Of a DNA stretch of 64,000 nt, positions 34,947 through 43,471 are shown one piece after another (within the stretch, counting starts at the first letter, position 1; the number at the start of each line of letters is the position of its first letter). The DNA comes from Flavobacterium paronense (GTDB lineage: Bacteria > Bacteroidota > Bacteroidia > Flavobacteriales > Flavobacteriaceae), in assembly GCF_030409795.1 (NCBI RefSeq), contig NZ_JAUFQN010000019.1:2046001-2110000 (forward strand), given 5' to 3'. Under the pieces are notes generated by a model that made no database searches, was not told where the DNA came from, and saw only the letters and a program-made list of their open reading frames with translations. The position numbers were made by a program, and so were the translations under genes.

Positions 34947-36317
34947 TTAGTCAATTCCGTATTGATCGAACAAGTACATTAACGAAGCCATCGTTGCTGC
35001 ACCAAGTTCTAGTTCTCGTTTATTTACTGCATCAAATTTATCATTTGCTGCATGATGATAATCGAAATAGCGTTGCGAATCCGGAATCAATCCTGCTTTT
35101 ACAATTTTTGCAGAAGTTAGATGTCCAATATCAGAACCTGTTTCTCCAATTGTAAAACTATGTATCAAATAAGGCTCGAATAAATATTTCCAGTTGGTTA
35201 TTTTTTCGAAATTAACGCCATCACATTCAAAGGAAAATCCTCTTGGCGAAAATCCACCAGCATCACTTTCAAGGGCAAAAATGTGGTTTTCCTTATATGT
35301 TTTTGATAACTCTTCATATTTTTTCCCGCCTCTGCTTCCAAATTCTTCATTCATAAAAAGCACCACTCTGATCGTATTTTTTGGTTTGTAATTTAGTTTT
35401 TTAAACAGTTCAATTACTTCAATACTCTGCACAACACCAGCGCCATCATCATGTGAACCGTCTGCCAAATCCCAAGAATCAAGATGTCCTCCTACAATCA
35501 TAATTTTTTCAGGATGCTCGAAACCTTTGATTTCACCAACTACATTATAGGAAATCACATCATCAAATGTTTGACAAGAAAGTTTCATAAAGAATTTTAA
35601 AGTATTATTCTCTTTAAGTTTTTTACTCAATAATTCTGCTGCATTAGTACTAATTGCTGCAGTTGGAACATATTGTTCCTTTGGCAAATCACCATAACTT
35701 TGTGCTCCTGTATGTGGAAAATCGTCTAACCTAAAATTCATTGAACGCACAATAGTAGCCACTGCACCATATTTGGCTGCGTCTCTAGCTCCATAATATC
35801 TTTGGTCAACGCAATTACCATACGATTTGAAAGCGTCTATATTTTCAGGTTCAAAAGGTCGGTTATAAAAAACAATTTTCCCTTTTATTTTATCTATACC
35901 AAGAGTTTCCAATTCTTTTAAACTATGCACTTCAATAACTTCAGCTGTTAATCCATTTTTTGAAGTGGCAATTGAACCGCCAAGTGCACAAATTGGTATA
36001 TTTACTTTGGTTTTATTATCTAAAATATAAGCGGTTTCTTTTTCACCTCTTACCCATTTTGGCACCATAACTTCCTGAAGATATACTTTATCCAATCCTA
36101 AAGTTTCGAGTTGTGCTTTTACATAAGCCACTCCTTTTTCTGCTCCAACTGAACCCGACATTCGGGAACCAATTTTGTTGGACAAATCATCTAACCAAGA
36201 ATAGCAATTTGATTTCGTCAATGAATAATTGTAAATATTCTTTAGCATTTGTTGGTCGTTGCTTTGCGAATAAATAATGGATGTGAATAATAAAACGGAT
36301 AAGACGATTTTTTTCAT
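34947..36317 (-). CDS. Exported M28-family aminopeptidase/carboxypeptidase (carboxypeptidase Q-like)
   Basis: This is a 456-residue protein with a signal peptide (MKKIVLSVLLFTSIIYS-Q). A PA domain insert (about 110-240) is followed by the M28 zinc-peptidase fold. Ligand motifs for a di-zinc site are in order: GGHLDSWD, DGSHDDGAG, MNEEFGSRGG, LESDAGGF and the late YHHAAND. PA-M28 enzymes of this arrangement resemble plasma glutamate carboxypeptidase (CPQ) and remove single residues from peptides. The likely location is periplasm or cell surface. There is no T9SS sorting domain. A leftward TATTTTTG element at 36339-36332 is a likely promoter. The gene is divergent from the membrane protein at 36403. 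Confidence 0.85.
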   Translation of the reverse strand: MKKIVLSVLLFTSIIYSQSNDQQMLKNIYNYSLTKSNCYSWLDDLSNKIGSRMSGSVGAEKGVAYVKAQLETLGLDKVYLQEVMVPKWVRGEKETAYILDNKTKVNIPICALGGSIATSKNGLTAEVIEVHSLKELETLGIDKIKGKIVFYNRPFEPENIDAFKSYGNCVDQRYYGARDAAKYGAVATIVRSMNFRLDDFPHTGAQSYGDLPKEQYVPTAAISTNAAELLSKKLKENNTLKFFMKLSCQTFDDVISYNVVGEIKGFEHPEKIMIVGGHLDSWDLADGSHDDGAGVVQSIEVIELFKKLNYKPKNTIRVVLFMNEEFGSRGGKKYEELSKTYKENHIFALESDAGGFSPRGFSFECDGVNFEKITNWKYLFEPYLIHSFTIGETGSDIGHLTSAKIVKAGLIPDSQRYFDYHHAANDKFDAVNKRELELGAATMASLMYLFDQYGID

Positions 36318-36331
36318 AATTTAATTTTTAT

Positions 36332-36399
36332 CAAAAATATATTAAAAAACATTTGGTCACAGAAAAAATATTCATTTACTTTGTTTTTCAAAGTACTTT
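36332..36399. promoter_or_regulatory. Divergent promoter region with ACTTTG/CAAAGT operator (site 1)
   Basis: Leftward TATTTTTG occupies 36339-36332. Rightward, TTG at 36353-36355 and TTACTTTG at 36376-36383 (one mismatch to TAnnTTTG) have a 20-bp spacer. The -7 element overlaps the inverted repeat ACTTTG-N5-CAAAGT at 36378-36394, which runs into the palindrome AAAGTACTTT at 36390-36399, directly before the ATG at 36403. A nearly identical site lies before creD. A protein bound here would block the promoter, so it is probably a repressor site. Confidence 0.55.
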
Positions 36400-36402
36400 A
36401 AA

Positions 36403-37026
36403 ATGGAAAACGAAAAATACCTTAAAGACATTTCAGAAATCAAAAACATCATGGATAAATCATCCCGATTTATTTCATTGAGTGGATTTTCCGGAATATT
36501 AGCGGGAATTTATGCGCTGATTGGCGCTTGGCTTGCTTACAACACTATCTATTTTGATACGACAACTTTAGGTGAATATGATAATCTAATAGTCACTCAA
36601 CCTATGATTGAAAGACTATTTATTATTGCGTTTACTGTTTTGATTGCTTCTATTATTACTGCAGTTGTAATGAGTGCTAAAAAAGCTAAAAAAAATAATG
36701 ATAGTATTTGGAACGCTTCTTCAAAACGATTGCTAATTAACTTTATGATTCCATTAGCGTCAGGTGGATTCTTCATTTTGTTTTTAATTGAAAAGGAAAT
36801 GTTTGGTTTGGTTGCTCCTTTAACTTTATTGTTTTATGGTTTAGCTTGTGTAAATGCTAGTAAATACACCATTGGTGATATTCGTTATTTAGGAATTACC
36901 ATGATTTTGCTAGGGTTGCTTTCAACATGGTTTCTCGGATATGGATTGTTATTTTGGGCATTGGGATTTGGTGTTTGTCACATTGTTTACGGAAGTATGA
37001 TGTATTTTAAATACGATAGAAATTAA
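36403..37026 (+). CDS. Conserved integral membrane protein of the creD cluster
   Basis: This 207-residue protein has a short soluble N-terminus (MENEKYLKDISEIKNIMDKSS) and about five to six transmembrane segments (FSGILAGIYALIGAWLAY, LFIIAFTVLIASIITAVV, FMIPLASGGFFILFLI and others). No catalytic motif is visible. It forms an operon with the winged-helix regulator 2 bp downstream. Its promoter carries the same operator as creD, so the membrane protein, regulator and CreD probably act in one envelope-related response. I recall similar gene neighbourhoods in other Flavobacteriia but cannot name a function. Confidence 0.7.
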   Translation: MENEKYLKDISEIKNIMDKSSRFISLSGFSGILAGIYALIGAWLAYNTIYFDTTTLGEYDNLIVTQPMIERLFIIAFTVLIASIITAVVMSAKKAKKNNDSIWNASSKRLLINFMIPLASGGFFILFLIEKEMFGLVAPLTLLFYGLACVNASKYTIGDIRYLGITMILLGLLSTWFLGYGLLFWALGFGVCHIVYGSMMYFKYDRN

Positions 37027-37028
37027 TC

Positions 37029-37325
37029 TTGAAAACCATCATACAAAATATCAACAAATCTTTTGATCACCGAATTCGTCTCGGGATTATGTCAGTGCTG
37101 ATGGTCAATGAAAGTGCCGATTTTAATATGCTCAAAGAAATGCTAGGCGTTACCGATGGAAATCTTGCCAGTCATACCAAAGCCTTGGAGACCGAAAACT
37201 ATATTATGATTGAAAAACAATTCATCGGAAAGAAACCAAACACGAGGTATATTGCAACGACTGAAGGAAAAAAAGCATTTAGAGAACACATTGAAGCATT
37301 GGAAAAACTAATCCAAAAAAGTTAA
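37029..37325 (+). CDS. Winged-helix transcriptional regulator (HTH_34-like)
   Basis: This is a 98-residue single-domain regulator with a TTG start, 2 bp after the previous stop, suggesting translational coupling. Residues 1-95 match the small winged-helix family with the pattern FDHRIRLGIMSVL, a recognition helix in DGNLASHTKALETE, a wing in YIATTEGKKAF and a short C-terminal dimerisation helix. Members are compact dimeric, ArsR/PadR-like repressors. The gene lies between two near-identical palindromes (36378-36399 and 37345-37366). The simplest reading is that it represses its own operon and creD. No ligand-binding cysteines are visible, so the inducing signal is unknown. Confidence 0.8.
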   Translation: MKTIIQNINKSFDHRIRLGIMSVLMVNESADFNMLKEMLGVTDGNLASHTKALETENYIMIEKQFIGKKPNTRYIATTEGKKAFREHIEALEKLIQKS

Positions 37326-37344
37326 TCTATTTTTTTATCCATAA

Positions 37345-37366
37345 ACTTTGAATTTCAAAGTACTTT
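37345..37366 (+). promoter_or_regulatory. Operator-like palindrome upstream of creD (site 2)
   Basis: ACTTTGAATTTCAAAGT at 37345-37361 is a perfect 8-1-8 inverted repeat that continues into ACTTT, giving a second palindrome AAAGTACTTT at 37357-37366. It matches site 1 upstream of 36403 over most of its length, including the trailing ACTTT. It lies 59 bp before creD. Confidence 0.6.
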
Positions 37367-37424
37367 TAAATAAATTAAAATCGTATTTCACAATTATTAA
37401 CTCAAACATAAAAACAATTAAATC

Positions 37425-38783
37425 ATGGAAATTTCAGAAAAAGAACCACAAGAAGAAAGAACTGGCTTCTTTCAATCAACAACCGCAAAAATGCTAATGG
37501 TAGGATTCCTAACTTTAGTCTTATTAATTCCGCTATTTTTTGTGCAGGATTTAATTCGGGAACGTTCACAACGAAAAACAGCAATGGTTGATGAAGTGAC
37601 CAATTTATGGGGAAAAGACATTTTATTCTACGGACCGATTTTACGAATTCCGTACACCAGTTATGAAGCCTACAATGTCACCAATCCCAAAACTGGAGTA
37701 ACAACAATCGAGAGAAAAGCAGTAAGTAATTATGCTTATTTCTTTCCGAATGAATTGAAAAATACTTCAAATATCAAGAAAAATGAATCGCTGAAACGCG
37801 GTATTTTTAATCATGTTGTCTTCAAGGCAGACATGAATTTCAATGGAAATTTCACAAGTCCAAATTTTACAAAATTGGGCATAACCGAAGAAAATATTCA
37901 ATGGAACAAAGCATCCATAATTGTAAAAACTACCAATCTAAAAAGCATCAAAAGCGAATTGAAAATTCAATTAAACAATGACAAATTCTCTTTTGAACCA
38001 CAAAATAATGACAAAAGTGATTACAGTATTTTAGCCACAAACAGCTTTGATTACAAAGCCTTAATCAAAAATGATAAAATCAATTTTAATTTTGGAATAA
38101 CCTACAACGGAAGCAATAGCGTGAAGTTTATTCCTGTTGGAAAAGTTACTACCGTAAGCGTAGATTCTGATTGGGAATCACCAAGTTTTGAAGGTTCATT
38201 TGCTGCGAGCGATACCACAAAAACCATAAATAATAAAGGTTTTCACGCCGATTGGAAAATTCTGGATATCAACCGAACATTTACACAACAATATGTGAAC
38301 GCTTTGCCTGATTTGGATGATTATCTGTTTGGAGTAAAACTTATCCAAACTGTTGATGAATACCAACAAAACGAACGTGCTTCAAAATATGGTTTTCTGG
38401 TTATTGGTTTGACTTTCCTGATTTTCTTCCTAATTCAATCGGTTAGCAAAATCAATATTCATATTTTCCAGTATTCTATGATTGGGTTGGCGCTGATTAT
38501 GTTTTATACTTTGCTGATTTCAATTACAGAACACAGTACGTTTAGCTTTGCTTATACCGTTGCCGGAACTTCAGTTGTCGCTATGATAACTATGTATTCT
38601 ATTTCGATTTTGAAAAATAGAAAGTTTCCAATGTTCATCGGAATTTCGCTTTCAGTTTTATACACCTTCATCTACGTGATTATTCAAATGGAAGATTACG
38701 CATTATTGGTTGGCAGCATTGGATTGTTCTTAATACTTGGAGCTGTGATGTATTTCTCTAGAAAAATCGATTGGAGTAAGTGA
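37425..38783 (+). CDS. creD: CreD family inner-membrane protein
   Basis: This 452-residue protein starts with a cytoplasmic stretch and a transmembrane segment (MLMVGFLTLVLLIPLFFV, about residues 25-42), followed by VQDLIRERSQRK. A large periplasmic domain (about 45-320) carries the family's LWGKDILFYGPILRIPY. About five or six C-terminal transmembrane segments follow (about 325-445). CreD is the effector of the E. coli CreBC regulon and affects envelope integrity and colicin or beta-lactam tolerance. Its biochemical role is unknown. No CreBC two-component pair is nearby. Here the winged-helix regulator and shared operator appear to replace it. Confidence 0.85.
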   Translation: MEISEKEPQEERTGFFQSTTAKMLMVGFLTLVLLIPLFFVQDLIRERSQRKTAMVDEVTNLWGKDILFYGPILRIPYTSYEAYNVTNPKTGVTTIERKAVSNYAYFFPNELKNTSNIKKNESLKRGIFNHVVFKADMNFNGNFTSPNFTKLGITEENIQWNKASIIVKTTNLKSIKSELKIQLNNDKFSFEPQNNDKSDYSILATNSFDYKALIKNDKINFNFGITYNGSNSVKFIPVGKVTTVSVDSDWESPSFEGSFAASDTTKTINNKGFHADWKILDINRTFTQQYVNALPDLDDYLFGVKLIQTVDEYQQNERASKYGFLVIGLTFLIFFLIQSVSKINIHIFQYSMIGLALIMFYTLLISITEHSTFSFAYTVAGTSVVAMITMYSISILKNRKFPMFIGISLSVLYTFIYVIIQMEDYALLVGSIGLFLILGAVMYFSRKIDWSK

Positions 38784-38808
38784 ATTTGTAACTGATAAAT
38801 AAATTATA

Positions 38809-39573
38809 ATGGAACTATTCGTTGAAAAAGATTCAATAGTTAGAGAAATCTGGGGAAAGAGCGATACGGTGCTTTTTATATTTGCCGGAGCTTCTGCTGA
38901 GTTTGCGCTAAATAAGGCTGTAGACTGGCTCTATTTTACAGGAAAACTGCCTTCGGATCCTTTGGGAAGATTGTTTTCTACAGTAAAGTATGCAAAGTCG
39001 ATTGTCTTTTCGCCTAAGGATGATGCGAATGCTTCGATTGATGTACTCAGAAAAATACACGGTAAAGTAGAACAAAACAGAGGTACTCAGATTCCAGATT
39101 GGGCTTATCGCGATGTGTTATTTATGTTAATTCATTACTCAATTGCATCTTATGAGCTTTTGGAAACAAAATTGACTTACGATGAAAAAGAAGAAGTCTA
39201 TAATGTTTTTCATCGTGTCGGAACAAGAATGGGGTTATCTGAGTTGCCTTTAAATTATAAAGATTGGCTACCTATAAGAGAATCACATTTGAAGGAAAAC
39301 TTAAAACAAAGCAAATACACTTTTGACCTATTTAAACAATATAAAAAGCATCTTGGAGTACTGAGATATAAAGTGCTGATAGAAGCTCAAAAATTAGTAG
39401 TTCCAAAACATGTAAAAAAGGAATTATATCTAAATGATTTCTCCTTACTCACGATTGTTATCCCTATTTACAAATTCAGTCGAAATATAAAGATTGATAA
39501 ATTCTTTAAAAATATATTGCTCCCAGCTAAATATAAAACAGAAATTAAAGAGTTAGATATACATCCAGGATAA
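38809..39573 (+). CDS. DUF2236 / MpaB-family oxygenase-like protein
   Basis: This is a 254-residue protein. The opening SIVREIWGKSDTVLFIFAG, then PSDPLGRLFSTVKYAKSIVFS and the later HRVGTRMGLSELPLNY, are the pattern of the DUF2236 family. That family includes latex-clearing protein and MpaB, haem-containing oxygenases or hydroxylases. A conserved Arg in the PLGR motif and a His in VFHRVG are present. The length is slightly shorter than typical members (about 270-400). There is no signal peptide. It lies 25 bp downstream of creD on the same strand and may be read with it. Substrate unknown. Confidence 0.7.
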   Translation: MELFVEKDSIVREIWGKSDTVLFIFAGASAEFALNKAVDWLYFTGKLPSDPLGRLFSTVKYAKSIVFSPKDDANASIDVLRKIHGKVEQNRGTQIPDWAYRDVLFMLIHYSIASYELLETKLTYDEKEEVYNVFHRVGTRMGLSELPLNYKDWLPIRESHLKENLKQSKYTFDLFKQYKKHLGVLRYKVLIEAQKLVVPKHVKKELYLNDFSLLTIVIPIYKFSRNIKIDKFFKNILLPAKYKTEIKELDIHPG

Positions 39574-39589
39574 CATAATTTTCAAAAGA

Positions 39590-39618
39590 AAAACCTGTTC
39601 AATTGAGCAGGTTTTTTA
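39590..39618. terminator. Bidirectional intrinsic terminator
   Basis: AAACCTG and CAGGTTT pair around an inner TCA/TGA stem, with T-runs on both sides. It separates the convergent DUF2236 gene and menC, and slightly overlaps the menC stop codon. Confidence 0.8.
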
Positions 39619-40653
39619 TAAATTAAAATTCCATTCTTTGTTTTTATCATACCAAAGTTGTCCATTAGAAACCGTCAACGGAGAGTCAAAATTATTAGTA
39701 TATAAACTTCCTGTTCCTAATCCTTGAGGCATCAAATTACTTTGCAAAAAAGTAAATTGAGCAATGGCGTTCAAACCAACATTACTTTCCAAAGCGGAAG
39801 TAATCCACCAACCAATATTTAATTTTTCAGCTATAGAAATCCACTCTAAAGTTCCTCTAAATCCGCCAACAAAACTTGGCTTTAAAACGATGTATTGTGG
39901 CTTAATTTCTTGAAGTAAATTCTCCTTTTCCTTAGTAAAAAAAACGCCAATAAGCTCTTCATCTAAAGCTATAGGAATTTGGCTATTTTTACACAAGACT
40001 GACATCGTGTCAGTGTGTTTTTTTTTAATGGGTTGTTCAATACTATGAAGTTTAAAACCAGTTATTTGGTTAATTTTATATAAAGCTTCATTTTCATTGA
40101 AAGCACCGTTAGCATCAACCCGAATTTCAATAGCTTTTTCATCAAAATTAGCTCGGATAAAGCGCAACAAATCGATTTCTTTATCAAAATCTATGGCTCC
40201 AATCTTCAATTTTACACAACTAAAACCTTGTGAAATTTTGTCCTCAATTTGAGCTTTCATGAACGCTTCATTACCCATCCAAACCAAACCATTTATCGAA
40301 ATGCTTTTAGTGTTTTTTGTAAAATCAGAAGGAAATAAAACAAATGGATTTTCACTTTTTAAAGACAAAAAAGCCATCTCAATTCCAAATTGAATTGATG
40401 GAAATTCGACTAATTCTTCCCAAAGTTTTTGCTCTCCGAGATGCATATTTTCACATGTCCATTTTAATTTTTCTTCATAATCGGGTCTGTCATCTGCAGA
40501 TAATCCACGAAGAATTCCGCACTCACCTATTCCTTTTTTACCGTCTTTTTCCAAGATGATAAACCAGGTTTCTTTATCGGTTAAAATGCCTCTTGAAGTT
40601 CCTGAGGCTTGTTTGAAATTGAGTATGTATTTGAAGTAAGATGCTTTCATCAT
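39616..40653 (-). CDS. menC: o-Succinylbenzoate synthase
   Basis: This 345-residue cytoplasmic enzyme of the enolase superfamily dehydrates SHCHC to o-succinylbenzoate in menaquinone synthesis. Catalytic landmarks are CVKLKIG (KxK pair), RVDANGAF (metal Asp), SIEQP (metal Glu), ALDEEL (metal Asp) and VLKPSFVGG (Lys). The N-terminal capping domain includes GECGILRGLS. The start codon shares one base with the stop of the upstream MBL gene (TAATG), so it is the last gene of the operon. Divergent OSBS sequences are hard to tell from dipeptide epimerases, but the menB-menA neighbourhood supports menC. menD, menE and menF are not in the window. Confidence 0.88.
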   Translation of the reverse strand: MMKASYFKYILNFKQASGTSRGILTDKETWFIILEKDGKKGIGECGILRGLSADDRPDYEEKLKWTCENMHLGEQKLWEELVEFPSIQFGIEMAFLSLKSENPFVLFPSDFTKNTKSISINGLVWMGNEAFMKAQIEDKISQGFSCVKLKIGAIDFDKEIDLLRFIRANFDEKAIEIRVDANGAFNENEALYKINQITGFKLHSIEQPIKKKHTDTMSVLCKNSQIPIALDEELIGVFFTKEKENLLQEIKPQYIVLKPSFVGGFRGTLEWISIAEKLNIGWWITSALESNVGLNAIAQFTFLQSNLMPQGLGTGSLYTNNFDSPLTVSNGQLWYDKNKEWNFNL

Positions 40654-41330
40654 TAAAGCGAAATGCTTTCTCCAATATCTAAAAGCATTAAATCTTTTCC
40701 AGCGTCAAAGAATTTCTTTTTGGCTTCATCGTGATTGATAATAATAAAACCAAATGTATCATAATGACAACCTAAAATCTTATCGCAATCAACAAAATCT
40801 GCAGCCATGATAGCATCTTCAACATCCATAGTGAAACAATTACCTATTGGCAAAATCGCTAAATCCAATTTAGTTCGCATCGGAATTAGTTTCATATCCA
40901 TTGTAAGTGCTGTGTCACCGGAAATGTAAATATTTTTGTGCTCGCCTTCAATTACAAAACCACCGGGATTTCCGCCATAAGTAGCGTCAGGAAAAGAACT
41001 TGAGTGTATTGCGGCAACATATTTAACTCTTCCAAAATCAAACTGCCAGCTTCCGCCGTGATTCATCGGATGATATTGAAACCCTTTATTACCAAAATAA
41101 GTAGCTATTTCCCAATTGGAAACAATAATCGAATTGTTGTTTTTAGCAATAACCTCAACATCTGCAATATGATCAAAATGAGCATGCGTTATGAGAATAT
41201 AATCTGCTTTTAAGGCAGCAATATCAATATGAGTAGCTTTTTCATTTCCTGAAATAAACGGATCAACTAAGATGTATTTTCCGCTGACTTCAATTCCGAT
41301 ACAAGCATGTCCGTAGAATGTAATTTTCAT
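40653..41330 (-). CDS. MBL-fold metal-dependent hydrolase (UPF0173-like)
   Basis: This is a 225-residue cytoplasmic protein. The metallo-beta-lactamase motif THAHFDHIADV (HxHxDH, about residues 54-61) is followed by YISGDTALT and a late GCHYDTFG, completing a two-metal site. The family is annotated only as UPF0173 / YtkL-like, with unknown substrate. It sits inside the menaquinone operon, 2 bp after menA and overlapping menC by one base. A role in the pathway (for example as a thioesterase acting on DHNA-CoA) is possible but unproven. Confidence 0.8.
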   Translation of the reverse strand: MKITFYGHACIGIEVSGKYILVDPFISGNEKATHIDIAALKADYILITHAHFDHIADVEVIAKNNNSIIVSNWEIATYFGNKGFQYHPMNHGGSWQFDFGRVKYVAAIHSSSFPDATYGGNPGGFVIEGEHKNIYISGDTALTMDMKLIPMRTKLDLAILPIGNCFTMDVEDAIMAADFVDCDKILGCHYDTFGFIIINHDEAKKKFFDAGKDLMLLDIGESISL

Positions 41331-41332
41331 AA

Positions 41333-42256
41333 TTAGATATAATTAACCAATAAATCAGAAATAAAATAGATTAAACTCAAAGCCAGTAAAATTGAGAGAA
41401 AGAAGGTGCTCAATGCTAATTTCTTTAACTCAGGATCTAACAGTTTTGGATTTCTGTTTTTACGCACTCTTATCAAATGACCAGCTAATGGAAAGTAAGC
41501 GGCTACAAAAATGTATTGATCAAAATGAAAGTCATTTAAAAAAGCAAAAGCAACTACCAAAACCATGGCAGACAAAACTAAAAAATAATGGTATTTTTTT
41601 GCCCACGCACCGCCCTTTTGAACAACAATTGTATTCTTACCAGCTTTTCGATCGCTAGCTTCATCACGCATATTGTTTAAATTCAACACACCAACGCTCA
41701 AAAAACCTATTGCTGTTGCAGGCAATAATAAAAGCCAATCTATTTCTTTTGAAAACATAAAATACACACCAAACGTGCTTACTAATCCGAAGAAAATAAA
41801 AACAAAAACATCACCATATCCGCGATATCCATAAGCGCTATTTCCAACAGTATATCGAATAGCCGAAGCGATAGCTAAAATTCCCAAAAACAAAAAGATA
41901 AGTGAATAAAGCAGATAACTTTCCTTGAAAGCAAAATAGATTAGTGAAATGGCAAAACCTAAGGTAACAATTGAAGTTAAAATCATTGCGTTTTTCATTG
42001 CAAATGGCGTAATAACTCCTTTTTGAATGGCTCGTTTTGGTCCAACTCTATCATCGTTATCAGTGCCTTTTATTCCGTCACCATAATCATTGGCAAAATT
42101 GGAAAGAATCTGCAATCCTAAGGTTGTGAGCAAAGCAAAAATCACAATGTTCCAATTAAACATAGCTTGTGACATAGCATAAAAACTACCAACAATAATT
42201 CCCGAAACCGAAAGTGGCAATGTTCTTAATCGTGCGGCTTCAATCCAATGTTTCAT
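41333..42256 (-). CDS. menA: 1,4-dihydroxy-2-naphthoate polyprenyltransferase
   Basis: This 307-residue UbiA-superfamily membrane enzyme attaches the polyprenyl chain to DHNA. It has about eight to nine transmembrane helices. The first Asp-rich motif reads NFANDYGDGIKGTDNDDRVGPKRA (given in parts: NxxNDYxD then GTDxDxRVGP; about residues 52-73). The second reads NNMRDEASDRKAGKNT, near residues 196-211. Both are typical of MenA. It lies 61 bp downstream of menB in the same operon. The product demethylmenaquinone implies menaquinone-based respiration. Confidence 0.92.
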   Translation of the reverse strand: MKHWIEAARLRTLPLSVSGIIVGSFYAMSQAMFNWNIVIFALLTTLGLQILSNFANDYGDGIKGTDNDDRVGPKRAIQKGVITPFAMKNAMILTSIVTLGFAISLIYFAFKESYLLYSLIFLFLGILAIASAIRYTVGNSAYGYRGYGDVFVFIFFGLVSTFGVYFMFSKEIDWLLLLPATAIGFLSVGVLNLNNMRDEASDRKAGKNTIVVQKGGAWAKKYHYFLVLSAMVLVVAFAFLNDFHFDQYIFVAAYFPLAGHLIRVRKNRNPKLLDPELKKLALSTFFLSILLALSLIYFISDLLVNYI

Positions 42257-42317
42257 TTGATATAATATTAAATCTAATTATTTTTTCTGCTTTCTGCTAC
42301 TGCTTACTGAACACTTT

Positions 42318-43157
42318 TTATGGCAACCATTTCTTTTCAAAATTTGGTTTTCTTTTTTCTAAAAATGCATCTCTTCCTTCTTTGGCTTCATCAGTCATAT
42401 AGGCTAATCTTGTAGCTTCTCCTGCAAAAACCTGTTGTCCAACCATACCGTCATCTGTTAAATTCATTGCAAATTTTAGCATTTTTATAGATGTTGGTGA
42501 TTTTTCCAGAATTTCTTGCGCCCATTGATAAGCTGTATCTTCAAGTTCAGCATGAGGAATAACGGCATTGACCATTCCCATATCAAAAGCTTCTTGAGCC
42601 GAATAATTTCTTCCCAAAAAGAATATTTCACGCGCTTTCTTTTGTCCAACCATTTTTGCCAAATAAGCCGAACCATAACCGCCATCAAAGCTCGTTACAT
42701 CAGCATCGGTTTGTTTAAAAATTGCATGCTCTTTGCTGGCTAAAGTCAAATCGCAAACCACGTGCAAACTATGTCCGCCACCAACTGCCCAGCCGGGAAC
42801 AACACAAATAACAGCTTTTGGCATAAAGCGAATTAGACGTTGAACATCTAAAATATTTAATCTATGATATCCATCATCTCCAACATAACCTTGATGACCT
42901 CTTGCTTTTTGGTCACCTCCTGAACAAAATGACCAAACACCATCTTTGGAACTTGGTCCTTCAGCCGAAAGCAGAATCACCCCAATTGAAGTATCTTCTT
43001 GCGCATCATGAAAAGCCTGTAATAATTCAGCTGTGGTTTTAGGACGAAATGCATTGCGAACATCAGGGCGATTGAAAGCTATTCTAGCAACACCATTGCA
43101 TTTTTTATAAGTTATGTCTTCAAAATCTTTAACTGTTTTCCATTTAATTGAATTCAT
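42318..43157 (-). CDS. menB: 1,4-dihydroxy-2-naphthoyl-CoA synthase
   Basis: This 279-residue crotonase-fold enzyme closes the ring of o-succinylbenzoyl-CoA. Landmarks are the RPDVRNAFRPKT opening, the oxyanion loop FCSGGDQKARG, the glycine-rich VVPGWAVGGGHSLHVVCDLTLAS, the active-site region DADVTSFDGGYGSAYLA, and a C-terminal KPNFEKKWLP tail. All are diagnostic for MenB among crotonases. It is the first gene of the menB-menA-MBL-menC unit. Confidence 0.95.
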   Translation of the reverse strand: MNSIKWKTVKDFEDITYKKCNGVARIAFNRPDVRNAFRPKTTAELLQAFHDAQEDTSIGVILLSAEGPSSKDGVWSFCSGGDQKARGHQGYVGDDGYHRLNILDVQRLIRFMPKAVICVVPGWAVGGGHSLHVVCDLTLASKEHAIFKQTDADVTSFDGGYGSAYLAKMVGQKKAREIFFLGRNYSAQEAFDMGMVNAVIPHAELEDTAYQWAQEILEKSPTSIKMLKFAMNLTDDGMVGQQVFAGEATRLAYMTDEAKEGRDAFLEKRKPNFEKKWLP

Positions 43158-43327
43158 GTAAAAACTAAAATTTGTTAAAATAATAAGTTAAGGAAAATAA
43201 ATCGCTCTATTTCAGCGTAAAAATAAAGCATTTTTTACTCTTAACTACAAAAACAAATTGTAAATCCTTATGACTAAATCAATATTTCACATTCCTTTCC
43301 TATATTAGATAAAAAGCTATTTTAGTT

Positions 43328-43378
43328 ATGTTGATTAAAGATGATTTGATTAAAAAACGAAATGAACACTTGGAGTAA
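43328..43378 (+). CDS. Possible 16-codon leader peptide or gene relic
   Basis: This ORF encodes MLIKDDLIKKRNEHLE. The composition looks like the helical start of a real protein rather than random AT-rich translation. It is followed 25 bp later by a hairpin-plus-T-run. It could be a leader ORF, part of a small transcript, or the N-terminal stump left by deletion of a gene whose terminator survives. There is no independent support for translation. Confidence 0.25.
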   Translation: MLIKDDLIKKRNEHLE

Positions 43379-43402
43379 AATCAAATGACTTTACAAAAAT
43401 GG

Positions 43403-43440
43403 ACCTACAGGAATCACATTCTTACAGGTTTTTATTTTTA
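43403..43440 (+). terminator. Terminator-like hairpin upstream of the MFS gene
   Basis: ACCTACAGGAAT and ATTCTTACAGGT form a 12-pair stem, with two internal mismatches and one G-U pair, around CAC. A T-rich tail follows. It lies 32 bp before the MFS start codon, so it ends an upstream short transcript or acts as an attenuator. Confidence 0.5.
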
Positions 43441-43471
43441 TTTCTATATTTAACAAATAAAATCCATAGAA

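Larger units (their letters stand above)
43158..43471. other. 314-bp intergenic region with a short ORF and terminator-like hairpin
   Basis: This is the divergent gap between menB and the MFS carrier. It holds a 16-codon ORF at 43328-43378 (ATG ... TAA, encoding MLIKDDLIKKRNEHLE). A near -7 element, TATATTAG, lies before it at 43311-43318. From 43403 to 43440 there is a hairpin with a T-rich tail. I see no conserved RNA motif that I can name. Confidence 0.5.
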
